This document shows positions 25,326-33,800 of a stretch of DNA of 64,000 nucleotides, one piece after another. The notes beneath the pieces were generated by a model, which was not told the DNA's origin, did no database searches, and saw only the letters and a program-made list of their open reading frames with translations. This DNA comes from Chitinophagales bacterium (GTDB lineage: Bacteria > Bacteroidota > Bacteroidia > Chitinophagales > CAIODY01): assembly GCA_947449695.1 (NCBI GenBank), contig CANFST010000015.1, positions 1 to 64,000 on the forward strand, in the 5' to 3' direction. The translations under genes and the position numbers were made by a program. The first letter of the stretch is position 1, and each line of letters opens with the position of its first letter.

Positions 25326-25362
25326 TGAATTGAAAGCACAGGTAGCTAATACTAAACACTAA
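25285..25362 (+). pseudogene. 3' remnant of a tail-fibre-like protein gene
   Basis: Directly after the REP palindrome a different frame reads ELTLYLLQQQKDIDELKAQVANTKH then TAA (25360-25362). This is the same coiled-coil end as the gene at 23245 (EELTLIVIEQNKRIDELEKQAKH). So the 3' end of a second member of that family survives here, fused by the palindrome to an unrelated 5' gene end. It has no start of its own. Confidence 0.75.
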
Positions 25363-25373
25363 TCCACTTCTTT

Positions 25374-25823
25374 ATGAAAAACTTTATTCTATTGCTTATT
25401 GTAATAATAGGTTTAGGTACTATTTTTTCTTGTAAAAATTCAGGATATAAAAAAGTAAGCGGTATAAGTGATTTTGATATTAAAACGCTTTGTATTGCAA
25501 ACAATATTGGCCAGTTAGTGATTAATGATATGGCTTCGTATAGGGCACTATATGGAAATCCTTATAATCTTCAACATTGTGATTCATTAGCCTATATTGA
25601 TTTTTCACAGCACACACTGCTTCTTAAATATACCGAATATACAGGATGTGATGTTAAATTTAGTCATAGTCTTTTGGTAAATGATAAAGACAAAGAATAT
25701 AGATTTATTATTGATATTTCCTCAAGTTCTTGTAGCTGGGGCTTGTTATCCTCAAGTTATAATTTTGTGCTAACACCCAAGTTAAATTCAAATTACCAAA
25801 TTAACTTTATTGTAAACAAATAA
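25374..25823 (+). CDS. Small lipoprotein, unknown function
   Basis: 149 residues with lipoprotein signal MKNFILLLIVIIGLGTIFSC (lipobox TIFS|C). The mature part is beta-rich with four further Cys (LCIANN, LQHCDSL, TGCDVKF, SSSCSWG). I recognise no family. It stands intact between two broken gene pieces in the repeat-rich island. Confidence 0.6.
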   Translation: MKNFILLLIVIIGLGTIFSCKNSGYKKVSGISDFDIKTLCIANNIGQLVINDMASYRALYGNPYNLQHCDSLAYIDFSQHTLLLKYTEYTGCDVKFSHSLLVNDKDKEYRFIIDISSSSCSWGLLSSSYNFVLTPKLNSNYQINFIVNK

Positions 25824-25827
25824 TAAA

Positions 25828-25932
25828 ATGAATAAATATTTATTAATTCTTTTTTTTCTGCGCCTCGGTTCGTGTCCCCACGAACATCAATCATTTCGGT
25901 TAGTGGGGACACTAACCGAGGCAGGGTGGTGA
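25828..25932 (+). pseudogene. Signal-peptide stub interrupted by REP copy 2
   Basis: ATG at 25828, 5 nt after the previous stop, reads MNKYLLILFF and then runs straight into the second 71-bp palindrome, ending at TGA 25930-25932. It looks like the first codons of another exported-protein gene cut by the palindrome. It is only 34 codons and is not in the ORF track. Confidence 0.55.
25856..25926. repeat. REP-like double palindrome, copy 2 (71 bp)
   Basis: Identical over 71 bases to the element at 25214. The flanks differ (G before and G after copy 1; T before and T after copy 2), so the boundaries are sharp. It also sits a short way into an exported-protein coding region. Confidence 0.85.
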
Positions 25933-25942
25933 GATTGTCTTT

Positions 25943-25978
25943 AGCTCCCTCTCCTTCGGAAAGGGCAGGGGTGAGGTC
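25943..25978. repeat. Short GC-rich dyad next to REP copy 2
   Basis: AGCTCCCTCTCCTTCGGAAAGGG followed by CAGGGGTGAGGTC. The core CTCCTT-CGG-AAAGGG can fold. It is GC-rich in an AT-rich region and looks like a second type of dispersed palindromic element. Only one copy occurs in this window. Confidence 0.4.
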
Positions 25979-26011
25979 AAAATAAGGGGTTTAAAGCGGA
26001 TAAGTATTGAA

Positions 26012-26242
26012 AATCAAACGGTTGTAAATTATAAACAAAAGTTTACAGCCTGTAACCAACTGGATATGGCTTGTAACCAGTTGGTTACAAATGATAACCA
26101 GACGGATAAGGTTTAAAACCATTTGGTTACAAAACAAAACCATTTGGATACGAACCATATCCAGTTGGTTATAAAGCAAAACCAAATGTTTACTAATTAT
26201 AACCAGTTGGTTATAATTGATAACCAGACGGATAAAATGACA
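26012..26242. repeat. Degenerate 21-bp tandem array, 11 units
   Basis: Eleven consecutive units of exactly 21 bp, with consensus near AACCAGTTGGTTA followed by a variable 8-mer. Units start at 26012, 26033, 26054, 26075, 26096, 26117, 26138, 26159, 26180, 26201 and 26222. A further decayed unit with a 1-base deletion may precede (25991). Because 21 is 3 x 7, each frame carries a 7-residue period (NQLVTND, NHLVTKQ, NQTDKMT on the plus strand). The plus frame has one internal TAA (26114). The minus ORF at 25991-26290 is a by-product of the array. Confidence 0.85.
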
Positions 26243-26292
26243 ATAGATTTTTTTTAAATAATAATTTTTAACAATTAAAACAGCTAACAATT

Positions 26293-26895
26293 ATGAGCAC
26301 AAAAAAAGGATTTATTCCAAACCGCGATGGCGATGAAAAAACATGGGTAGTTAACCTCCGTACAGTAGCACCCAGTCAGGCAGCTACTTTGAGTATTTCG
26401 GTAGCCGATTTAGCTACCATCAACACCTCATGTAATGACATCGAAAACCAAATCAACCTGGCTATGCAGGCGCAGCAAGTAGCTAAGCAAGCCACTGCTA
26501 CTAAAAAAGCAAAGGTGAAAGTGGCTGAAACCAATTTAAGAGGCGTGATAAAACGCTTAAAAAGTAGTCCTAATTATACCGATGCTATTGGCAAATTATT
26601 AGGCATTGTAGGCGAAGACCATGTGGTGGATGAAGCTAACAGTGCACCCGAATTGAAATTGCACAAAGTGCCATCGGGCTGGCAAATAGATTTTAATTTG
26701 CAAGACCATTTTGATGGGGTGAATATTTATAAAAAACTCAGCACTGCGGCTGCGGCTACTTTTTTAGCCCGTGATACGGCATCGCCTTATATTGATACCA
26801 CTGCGGTTGATAATGGCACACAGTATTATGCTTATTATGTTATGCACGATGAAGAAGTAGGCTTGGTGAGCAATACAGCAGTAGTGAGTGTATAA
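26293..26895 (+). CDS. Cytoplasmic-type protein with helical N-terminus and FnIII-like C-terminus
   Basis: 200 residues, no signal peptide. Residues 1-100 (MSTKKGFIPNRDGDEKTWVVNL, then AMQAQQVAKQATATKKAKVKVAETNLRGVIKRL) are mostly helical. Residues about 118-200 (ELKLHKVPSGWQIDFNLQDHFDGVNIYKKL...YIDTTAVDNGTQYYAYYVMHDEEVGLVS) look like one fibronectin type III domain. I have the impression that similar proteins occur in other Bacteroidota but know of no function. It lies 50 nt after the 21-bp repeat array, which may include its promoter. Confidence 0.65.
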   Translation: MSTKKGFIPNRDGDEKTWVVNLRTVAPSQAATLSISVADLATINTSCNDIENQINLAMQAQQVAKQATATKKAKVKVAETNLRGVIKRLKSSPNYTDAIGKLLGIVGEDHVVDEANSAPELKLHKVPSGWQIDFNLQDHFDGVNIYKKLSTAAAATFLARDTASPYIDTTAVDNGTQYYAYYVMHDEEVGLVSNTAVVSV

Positions 26896-26940
26896 AACAT
26901 TTAGCCATTATCGGGGTTTGTTCTCTGGCAAGTGCAATGA

Positions 26941-26966
26941 ATCGTTAGTGAACAAATGCTAACGAT
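26941..26966. other. Small perfect hairpin downstream of the FnIII-like gene
   Basis: ATCGTTAG, a 10-nt loop, CTAACGAT: a perfect 8-bp stem 45 nt past the stop, without a T-run. It precedes the stronger terminator at 26976. Confidence 0.5.
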
Positions 26967-26975
26967 GGCTGAAAA

Positions 26976-27012
26976 GAAAAAGGCTTATCAATTATTTTGA
27001 TAAGCCTTTTTT
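26976..27012. terminator. Bidirectional Rho-independent terminator
   Basis: AAAAAGGCTTATCAA, a 5-nt loop, TTGATAAGCCTTTTT: a perfect stem of at least 15 bp flanked by A and T runs, between the convergent FnIII-like and FKBP genes. It should end transcription from both sides. Confidence 0.9.
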
Positions 27013-27034
27013 AGTTGGAATAAATCAGATTTAA

Positions 27035-27943
27035 TTATTCAATGCCTTTCAATTCAACTTCGAATAATAATACTGAATTAGCCGGAATATCATCGCCCAT
27101 AGCTTGAGGTCCGTAAGCCATGGTAGATGGAATAATTATTTTAGCTTTAGCGCCTTTATTGAGCAAAGTAAAGGCTTCATCCCAGCCTCTGATTACCTGA
27201 CCTTCGCCCAATTTGAATTTGAATGGCTCAACATGATGTTTAGATGGGTCAACATTAGAGTCGAACATTTTACCATCTAACAAATAGCCAGTATAATTTA
27301 CATTCACTTTTTTACCCTTTTCGGCATTTGGTCCGCTACCTTTTTGGGTGATGATGTAATACAAACCACTTTCAGTTTTCTGAACATTTTTCAATCCTTT
27401 TTCTTTGATGTAGTTTTGAATAGTTACTTCATCTTTAGCCGCTTGAATTTTAGCCAATTCCATTTGTTGTTGTTGCGCTTCCTGTTGTTTTTTTTGTGCA
27501 TCGGCAGCATTAATCAAATCAGTCACTACCAAAATTGATTTCACTTTTGAATGTGCACGAATAAATGGCGGACGAGTAGCTGCATCAGGGAAAATAGAAT
27601 CGGTAGGTAATGCAAACACAGCGCTATCGCCTTTTTTGAGTAACATCAACCAGGCCATAATATCGTATTTGCCTTTTGATTCACGAATAGGAATCTGAAT
27701 AGCTTTTGGTGCTGCGCCATTCATGCCTTTGTGTGTATCCATAATTACAGAGTCTTTATCAGTCATGTTAATGATGTGCACTGACAATATATCGCCTACT
27801 TTGGCTGTTACTTTGCCACTGCCTTCTTTTAAAATTTTATACTCAACACCACCGGCTATTTTTTTAAAACCACCGTTTGAATTACACGATGCAATGGTGA
27901 ATATTGCCACTACCGCCATGCTTAATTTAATAACGCTTTTCAT
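27035..27943 (-). CDS. FKBP-type peptidyl-prolyl isomerase lipoprotein, two FKBP modules
   Basis: 302 residues. Lipoprotein signal MKSVIKLSMAVVAIFTIASC (lipobox TIAS|C). The first FKBP-like module (about 30-145) is degenerate. A KDEVTIQNYIKEKGLKNVQKTESGLYYIITQKGSG linker leads to the full FKBP domain (about 205-302: KVNVNYTGYLLDGKMFDSNVD, GQVIRGWDEAFTLLNKGAKAKIIIPSTMAYG, LLFEVELKGI). It folds proline-containing envelope proteins. Related lipoproteins include GldI of gliding bacteria. Confidence 0.9.
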   Translation of the reverse strand: MKSVIKLSMAVVAIFTIASCNSNGGFKKIAGGVEYKILKEGSGKVTAKVGDILSVHIINMTDKDSVIMDTHKGMNGAAPKAIQIPIRESKGKYDIMAWLMLLKKGDSAVFALPTDSIFPDAATRPPFIRAHSKVKSILVVTDLINAADAQKKQQEAQQQQMELAKIQAAKDEVTIQNYIKEKGLKNVQKTESGLYYIITQKGSGPNAEKGKKVNVNYTGYLLDGKMFDSNVDPSKHHVEPFKFKLGEGQVIRGWDEAFTLLNKGAKAKIIIPSTMAYGPQAMGDDIPANSVLLFEVELKGIE

Positions 27944-27994
27944 TTTTTTTGTTTGATTTGTATTATATGTTTAAAAATAATTTTCGAAAATAAT

Positions 27995-29011
27995 TTATTG
28001 CAATTGTTCTTTGATGCCAGGCAGAGTATCTAAAAATATTTGCAAGGTTTCATCTAAAGTTTTAAAACTATGTCCACCCGAAGCGTTTTTATGTCCGCCC
28101 CCTTCAAAATATTTATTGCAAATTTCATTCACTGCTATATCACCCTTGCTGCGTAAAGATAATTTTACTCTTTCAGTTCTGTCAACAATCAGGCAGGCTA
28201 ATTTGATACCTTTAATGGATAATGGATAATTTACCAAGCCTTCTGTATCGCCCGTGGTAATTTGAAATTGTTTCAGTTCTTCTTTAGTAATAGTGATATA
28301 GGCTGTATTGTATTCAGGCAATACTTTCAACTTATTCAATAAGCAATAGCCAACAAATTGCAACCTGTTTAATCGGTTGGTATCGAAAATGTTTTCAAAA
28401 ATATCGTAAGGCTTTACACCAATTTGCAATAAATCAGCCGTAATGTGATGCACATCAGGCGTAGTGCTATTAAATTTAAACGAACCACTATCAGTTAAAA
28501 TGCCTGTGTATAAACAAGTTGCACTATCTAAATTTATTTTTTCTTTATCGCCCATTTCAACGATAAATTTAAAAATCAACTCAGCAGTAGCCACAGCCCG
28601 TGTATCGGCAAATGCAGCATCTTCAAATCCTTCAGCATTCAAATGATGATCAATCATCACTTTAATAGCTGCTGACTGGCGCACTAATTCGCCCATTTCA
28701 TTAATTCTGCCTAAGTTATTAAAATCCAAACAAAAAATTAAATCAGCTTCGGTAATAGCTTGGTTGCTTGTTTCTTCTGTTTTAGGAAATTCCCAAACAG
28801 AATTATTGCCTGGTAACCACCATAAAAAATCAGGATAATCAGTAGGCGAAATCACTTGCACCTGATGGTTCAATTGAATCAAATAATGATACAAGCCAAG
28901 CGAAGAGCCCATTGCATCACCATCAGGTTTATGATGTGTGGTGATTACAATTTTTTTTGGCGAACCATGTATTAATGATTCTACAGTTGCAATATTTTTA
29001 TTGTTGAGCAA
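27995..29011 (-). CDS. nrnA: Bifunctional oligoribonuclease/PAP phosphatase NrnA-like (DHH family)
   Basis: The track starts at a TTG at 29089, upstream of a TACATTTG promoter box (29035-29042). The in-frame TTG at 29011 gives MLNNKNIATVESLIHGSPKKIVITTHHKPDGDAMGSS and 338 residues, which suits the family better. DHH motifs are present: HHKPDGDAMGSSLGLY, CLDFNNLGRI, MIDHHLNAEGF. The DHHA1 substrate domain has GGGHKNASGGH. The family degrades 2-5-nt RNA and removes the 3'-phosphate from pAp. The start codon remains uncertain. Confidence 0.88.
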   Translation of the reverse strand: MLNNKNIATVESLIHGSPKKIVITTHHKPDGDAMGSSLGLYHYLIQLNHQVQVISPTDYPDFLWWLPGNNSVWEFPKTEETSNQAITEADLIFCLDFNNLGRINEMGELVRQSAAIKVMIDHHLNAEGFEDAAFADTRAVATAELIFKFIVEMGDKEKINLDSATCLYTGILTDSGSFKFNSTTPDVHHITADLLQIGVKPYDIFENIFDTNRLNRLQFVGYCLLNKLKVLPEYNTAYITITKEELKQFQITTGDTEGLVNYPLSIKGIKLACLIVDRTERVKLSLRSKGDIAVNEICNKYFEGGGHKNASGGHSFKTLDETLQIFLDTLPGIKEQLQ

Positions 29012-29034
29012 TGATGGATTATTTTTTCGGGCAG

Positions 29035-29042
29035 CAAATGTA
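29035..29042 (-). promoter_or_regulatory. Putative -7 box of the nrnA-like gene
   Basis: Minus-strand TACATTTG fits TAnnTTTG and lies inside the long ORF-track version. It implies a start downstream, at the TTG at 29011. Confidence 0.45.
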
Positions 29043-29185
29043 GTGTTTCGGTATGATAATGTAGGCAGAAAAAAAACTTGATACAACAATTATTAACTAA
29101 AATGTAATAGTCTGGTTGATTTGTTCAATTGCGAATAATTGAAGAATATTTTTTTCATAACGCAGTCAGAAATATTTTGGTTGTA

Positions 29186-29193
29186 TATCTTTG
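29186..29193 (+). promoter_or_regulatory. Putative -7 box of the DUF1599 gene
   Basis: TATCTTTG, an exact match to TAnnTTTG, 49 nt before the ATG at 29243. No clear -33 TTG. Confidence 0.5.
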
Positions 29194-29242
29194 GCAAAAA
29201 TAAATCAGCTATTTAAGAGTATTTTTGTTTTAAAATAAGTAG

Positions 29243-29791
29243 ATGGACAAAACCCTTCAGCAATACAACACAGCAGTAGCCGAATGTGCCAAAATATTTT
29301 TGTTAAAAACCAAAGATTATGGCACAGCATGGCGCATACTTCGTACACCAAGCATCACTGACCAGATTTATATCAAAGCACAGCGAATCAGAACTATACA
29401 AGATACTGGTGAACAGCAAATCAGCGAAGGCATCGAATCTGAATTTATCGGTATCGTTAATTATGCTGTAATTGGATTGATGCAATTAGAATTGAAAAAT
29501 GATGAGCGAATGGAATTAAATTTTGCTGAAGTAGAAAGTAAATTCAATAAAGTAATAGATGATACTCGTAATTTAATGCAACGCAAAAACCATGACTATG
29601 GAGAAGCCTGGCGTAGCATGAGAGTGAGCAGTATTACCGATTTGATTTTGATGAAAATTTATCGCATTCGCCAAATTGAAGATAATAAAGGCAAAACCTT
29701 GATAAGTGAAGGAATAGACGCATCTTATTACGACATTATTAATTATGCATTATTTGCATTAATACTGTTGAATGAAGAAAAGAAAAAATAA
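29243..29791 (+). CDS. DUF1599 (nucleotide modification associated domain 1) protein, two repeats
   Basis: 182 residues made of two copies of one domain. KDYGTAWRILRTPSITDQIYIKAQRIRTIQDTG (about 24-56) is echoed by HDYGEAWRSMRVSSITDLILMKIYRIRQIEDN (about 114-145), each followed by ISEGI and a hydrophobic helix. This is DUF1599, named Nmad1 from its links to modified-nucleotide systems. Here it sits among housekeeping genes, so a general nucleotide-related role is as likely as DNA modification. No catalytic residues are known to me. Confidence 0.8.
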   Translation: MDKTLQQYNTAVAECAKIFLLKTKDYGTAWRILRTPSITDQIYIKAQRIRTIQDTGEQQISEGIESEFIGIVNYAVIGLMQLELKNDERMELNFAEVESKFNKVIDDTRNLMQRKNHDYGEAWRSMRVSSITDLILMKIYRIRQIEDNKGKTLISEGIDASYYDIINYALFALILLNEEKKK

Positions 29792-29835
29792 TTTTTTCTT
29801 AACCCCATACAACCATTTGCAATTTTTTTTCGACT

Positions 29836-30792
29836 ATGTTATTAGAATCTGCTTCTTTAAATGCTTTAGTGCTGGATGATATTCATCCAGTATTCTTGCA
29901 AGGATTGGAAGAGATGAAAATAAAAGTTCTTAAAAAATTGGATTTAAGTAGCGATGAATTAGAAAAGATAATTGCAGGCTATGAAATAATTGTGGTGAAT
30001 AGCAAAACACAAGTCAATAAGAAATTAATAGATGCCGCAACGCAATTAAAATTTATTTGTCGCCCGGGCAGCGGAATGGAGAATATTGATATGCTGTACG
30101 CCGAACAAAAAAAAATTGTTTGTATCAATTCGCCCGAAGGTAATTGTGTAGCAGTAGCAGAGCATTGTTTGGCGATGCTATTATCATGGAATAGAAATAT
30201 CATTAAAGCCAACAACGAAATAAAAAGAGGAGAGTGGCTGCGCAAAGAAAATACAGGCGAAGAGTTGAATGGTAAAACTATAGGAATTGTTGGATATGGA
30301 CACACAGGAAGCGAATTGGCTATTAGGGCAGCTGCAATTGGGATGAAGGTATTAGCCTACGACAAATACAAAACAGGTTTTGGTAATGAGAAAATTGAAG
30401 AATGTTCTTTAGAAAAGATAAAAACTGATGCAGATATTATCAGTTTTCATTTACCACTTACAACTGAAACAAAATACATGGCGGATGCAAGTTTTTTTGA
30501 GCAGTTGGGTAAAAAAATTTTATTACTCAATACCTCTCGGGGCGAAGTGGTAAATACAAAAGATTTGATAACAGCTTTGCAGCAAAATAGAATAAAAGGT
30601 GCTTGTTTGGATGTATTGGAAAATGAAAATTTAAAATCGTATAATGAAAAAGAAAAGATGCAGTTTGATTTTTTGTTTGAACTTCCTAACGTAATAGTAA
30701 CACCACATATCGCAGGTTGGACAAATGAATCGAGATACGCTATGGCGGCGGTTTTATTGCAAAAACTAAAAAAAAATTTAAAAATTAATTAA
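29836..30792 (+). CDS. D-isomer-specific 2-hydroxyacid dehydrogenase
   Basis: 318 residues. Substrate half first, then the NAD-binding fold GKTIGIVGYGHTGSELAIRAAAIGMKVLAYD. Catalytic blocks: LNTSRGEVVNTKDL (Arg), LDVLENE (Glu) and VIVTPHIAGWTNES (His). It resembles phosphoglycerate dehydrogenase without the ACT domain. Serine synthesis is one candidate, but other 2-hydroxyacids are possible. No serC is beside it. It starts 44 nt after the DUF1599 gene, so the two may form an operon. Confidence 0.85.
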   Translation: MLLESASLNALVLDDIHPVFLQGLEEMKIKVLKKLDLSSDELEKIIAGYEIIVVNSKTQVNKKLIDAATQLKFICRPGSGMENIDMLYAEQKKIVCINSPEGNCVAVAEHCLAMLLSWNRNIIKANNEIKRGEWLRKENTGEELNGKTIGIVGYGHTGSELAIRAAAIGMKVLAYDKYKTGFGNEKIEECSLEKIKTDADIISFHLPLTTETKYMADASFFEQLGKKILLLNTSRGEVVNTKDLITALQQNRIKGACLDVLENENLKSYNEKEKMQFDFLFELPNVIVTPHIAGWTNESRYAMAAVLLQKLKKNLKIN

Positions 30793-30799
30793 CAACATA

Positions 30800-30807
30800 T
30801 ATCTTTG
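30800..30807 (+). promoter_or_regulatory. Putative -7 box of the TonB receptor operon
   Basis: TATCTTTG exactly fits TAnnTTTG and ends 27 nt before the ATG at 30835. It marks the likely start of the four-gene surface unit. Confidence 0.5.
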
Positions 30808-30834
30808 GCAACTTCAAATCAAAAAGTATAACCT

Positions 30835-33800
30835 ATGCACTCTAAAAGTACAATATCATTTAGGTTTTTAATTATTGCGATTTTATTATCGTTATCGTTT
30901 TCAGTATTTGCACAAAAAGGTGAAATACATGGTACAGTAATTAATGCTGAAACCAAAAAACCACTCGATTACATTGCTGTAAAAGCAATTCAGGGCGATT
31001 TAACCAAGGGGCTTACTTATACACAAGAAGATGGTTCGTTTGTAATTAAACCTTTAGACGCAGGCGAATATGAAATCTTGATTGTTGATTTAAAATATGA
31101 TACAGTTAGGATGACAAATCTACAAGTAACATCTGATGGTGCTCGTGTGATTACAGAACCAATTGAATTATTAAAGAAATCTAAAGTTATAAAAACACTT
31201 ATTATTAAGTCTGAGCGCCCACCTATTAATGTAGGTGATCCATCACAAAAAACTACTTTTAGCGATAAGGATATTAAAGCAGCACCTGTTCGTAGTATTA
31301 CTGACATAGCTTCTGCAGGAACAGCTAATGTTTATAAAGACAGAGATGGAAATTTGAAAATTGGTGGCGATAGAGGTTCAGGAACAAGAATATATGTAGA
31401 TGGTATTGAATTAAGAGGTGATGCAGCAGTGCCAGTTGGAGCTATTTCCGAAGCCGAAATCACAACAGGTGGTTTACCTGCAAAATATGGTGATGCAATT
31501 GGGGGTGTAATTAGTGTAACCACAAAAGGAGCATCTAAAAAATTTGCTGGTGGCGGTGAAGTAGCTACTTCAAAATTATTGGATCCATATGGCTACTATT
31601 TAGGAGCAATCAACTTAACAGGTCCTTTATTATTTAAGAAAGAGGTTGGTGCTAAAAACAGAAAACCATTATTGGGTTATAATGTATCAATCGAATTTCA
31701 ACACGATAAAGATCCTTCACCATCTGCAGTTGGTGCTACAAAAATAAAAGATGCTACATTAGCACAATTAGAGGCAAATCCCTTGGTATTAAATCCGAAA
31801 ACTGGCTATGGATTTATTCGTAGCACAGATTTTACAACTGCAAATGATTTTGAAACTATTAAGTATCAACAAAATGTTGCTTCCAATCAATTAAGAATTG
31901 CCAGCAAATTAGATTTTAATTTAAACTCTCAAATTTCTTTATCTGTAGGTGGAAATGGATTTTATTCAAAGTATCATGAATATATTAGAGAGTACGCATT
32001 GTTTAATACGGAAAACAATCCTGAAGACAGAAAATATTCTTGGAGAGTATTTGCACGTTTCACACAACATTTAGGTAAAACAGATACAGCATCATTAAGA
32101 AGAATGCAGCAATCGGCTGTTCAAAATGCTTTCTATACAGTTCAGGTAGATTATAGTCAGGATAATTTCCGCCGCTGGTCAGATGTGAGTCATTTTGATG
32201 CATTTAATTATGGCTATGTTGGTAAGTTTCAAACTTTAAGAGAAAAGCAATTTAGACCAGGCAGAGATTCTTTAACTAATATTTCGGGAGTTATTCAAAC
32301 TTTAGATAAAGACACATTGGTAGTTTATACGCCAGGTACAATTAATCCTAAAATGACCAATTATGCTACTCAGTTTTTTAATACAGTAGGTGATGGTACA
32401 AGCAACATTTATAATACGAGTATGTCTAATATTTTAGCTGGTGGCGGCTTATTAAATGGTCAACGCCCAGGCAACGTAAATGGTTTGTGGTATAATACAG
32501 GAAGAAGATATGGCGGCTACGATTTTAACCAACAAAATCAATTAAGAGTATCTGTAGATGGTTCATTCGATTTGAAATTATCTAACCGAAAAGGTGCAAA
32601 ACCTCATAGTATCGAGTTTGGTTTGTTGTATGAACAACGTACTGATAGGTCTTACAATATAAGTGCTTTAAGCCTTTGGGGGTTGATGCGTTTATTAGAA
32701 AACAATCAATTAACTCAATTGGATAAACAACACCCTATCATTAAAGGGGGCTTTGGCGGTGGTTTCCAAGATACTGTGTTTTATAATTATCAATATAATA
32801 AAGCTGATCAATATAACTTTGATAAAAACGTAAGAGAAAAATTGGGTATGGCTGTAAATAGCACTCAAAAAATTGATATTGATGCTTTGGATCCATCTTT
32901 CTTCAAGTTAAGCATGTTTTCACCAGATGAATTATTGAATTCTGGCAATAGTTATGTAGGTTATTATGGTTACGATTACACAGGAAATATTTATCGTGGT
33001 ACAAACCGTTTCAATGATTATTTTACAAAAAAGGATGATAATGGAAATTATTTACGTCAAGTAGGTGCTAATCGTCCAATCTACAATGCGGCTTATATTC
33101 AAGATAGATTTTATTTTAATGATTTGGTGTTCAATGTGGGCTTGCGTATAGACCGCTTTGATGCCAACACTAAAGTTTTAAAAGATCCTTATTCTTTATA
33201 TGCAATTAAACCAGTAAGCGAAGTGCCTGGTGCACAGAACATTGCTAACGGCGGTAAACATCCGGGCAATATTGGAAGTGATTATGCGGTTTACATTGAC
33301 CAATTATCAAATCCCCAATCGGCAAAAATTTTGGGTTATAGAAATGGAGATACTTGGTATGATGCAAACGGTGTTCAATTAACTGACCCAACTGTATTAG
33401 CTAAAGCAACTGCAACTAATAATATTTTACCTTATTTGGAAAATACAACAACAAAAATAACAGATGCTTCATTTGACCCAGCTACATCATTTAAAGATTT
33501 TAATCCGCAATTAAATTTTTCTCCACGTATTGCTTTTTCGTTCCCAATCAACAACGACCAAGCTATGTTTTATGCTCATTATGATGTAATGGTTCAACGT
33601 CCTCAGGATAGAAACTATCTTACACCCGACTACTATTTGTTCATGGACAAAATAGCTACTGATGCTACATTTCCAAATCCAAATTTACAACCTGAAAGAA
33701 AAATTGATTACCAGATTGGTTATAAACAAGCACTTACAAAACGTTCTTCTTTGAACTTAGCAGCACATTATACTGAATATAGAGATTTAATTCAGGTGAC

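Noticed and set aside
26012-26242. CRISPR array
   Set aside because: Units are contiguous 21-mers that vary along their length. There are no constant repeats with unique spacers and no cas genes.
25991-26290. ORF-track 99-residue minus-strand protein with repeated NQLV-like heptads
   Set aside because: It is the translation of the 21-bp tandem array. The unit length is a multiple of three, so open frames arise without coding. No start context or signal supports it.
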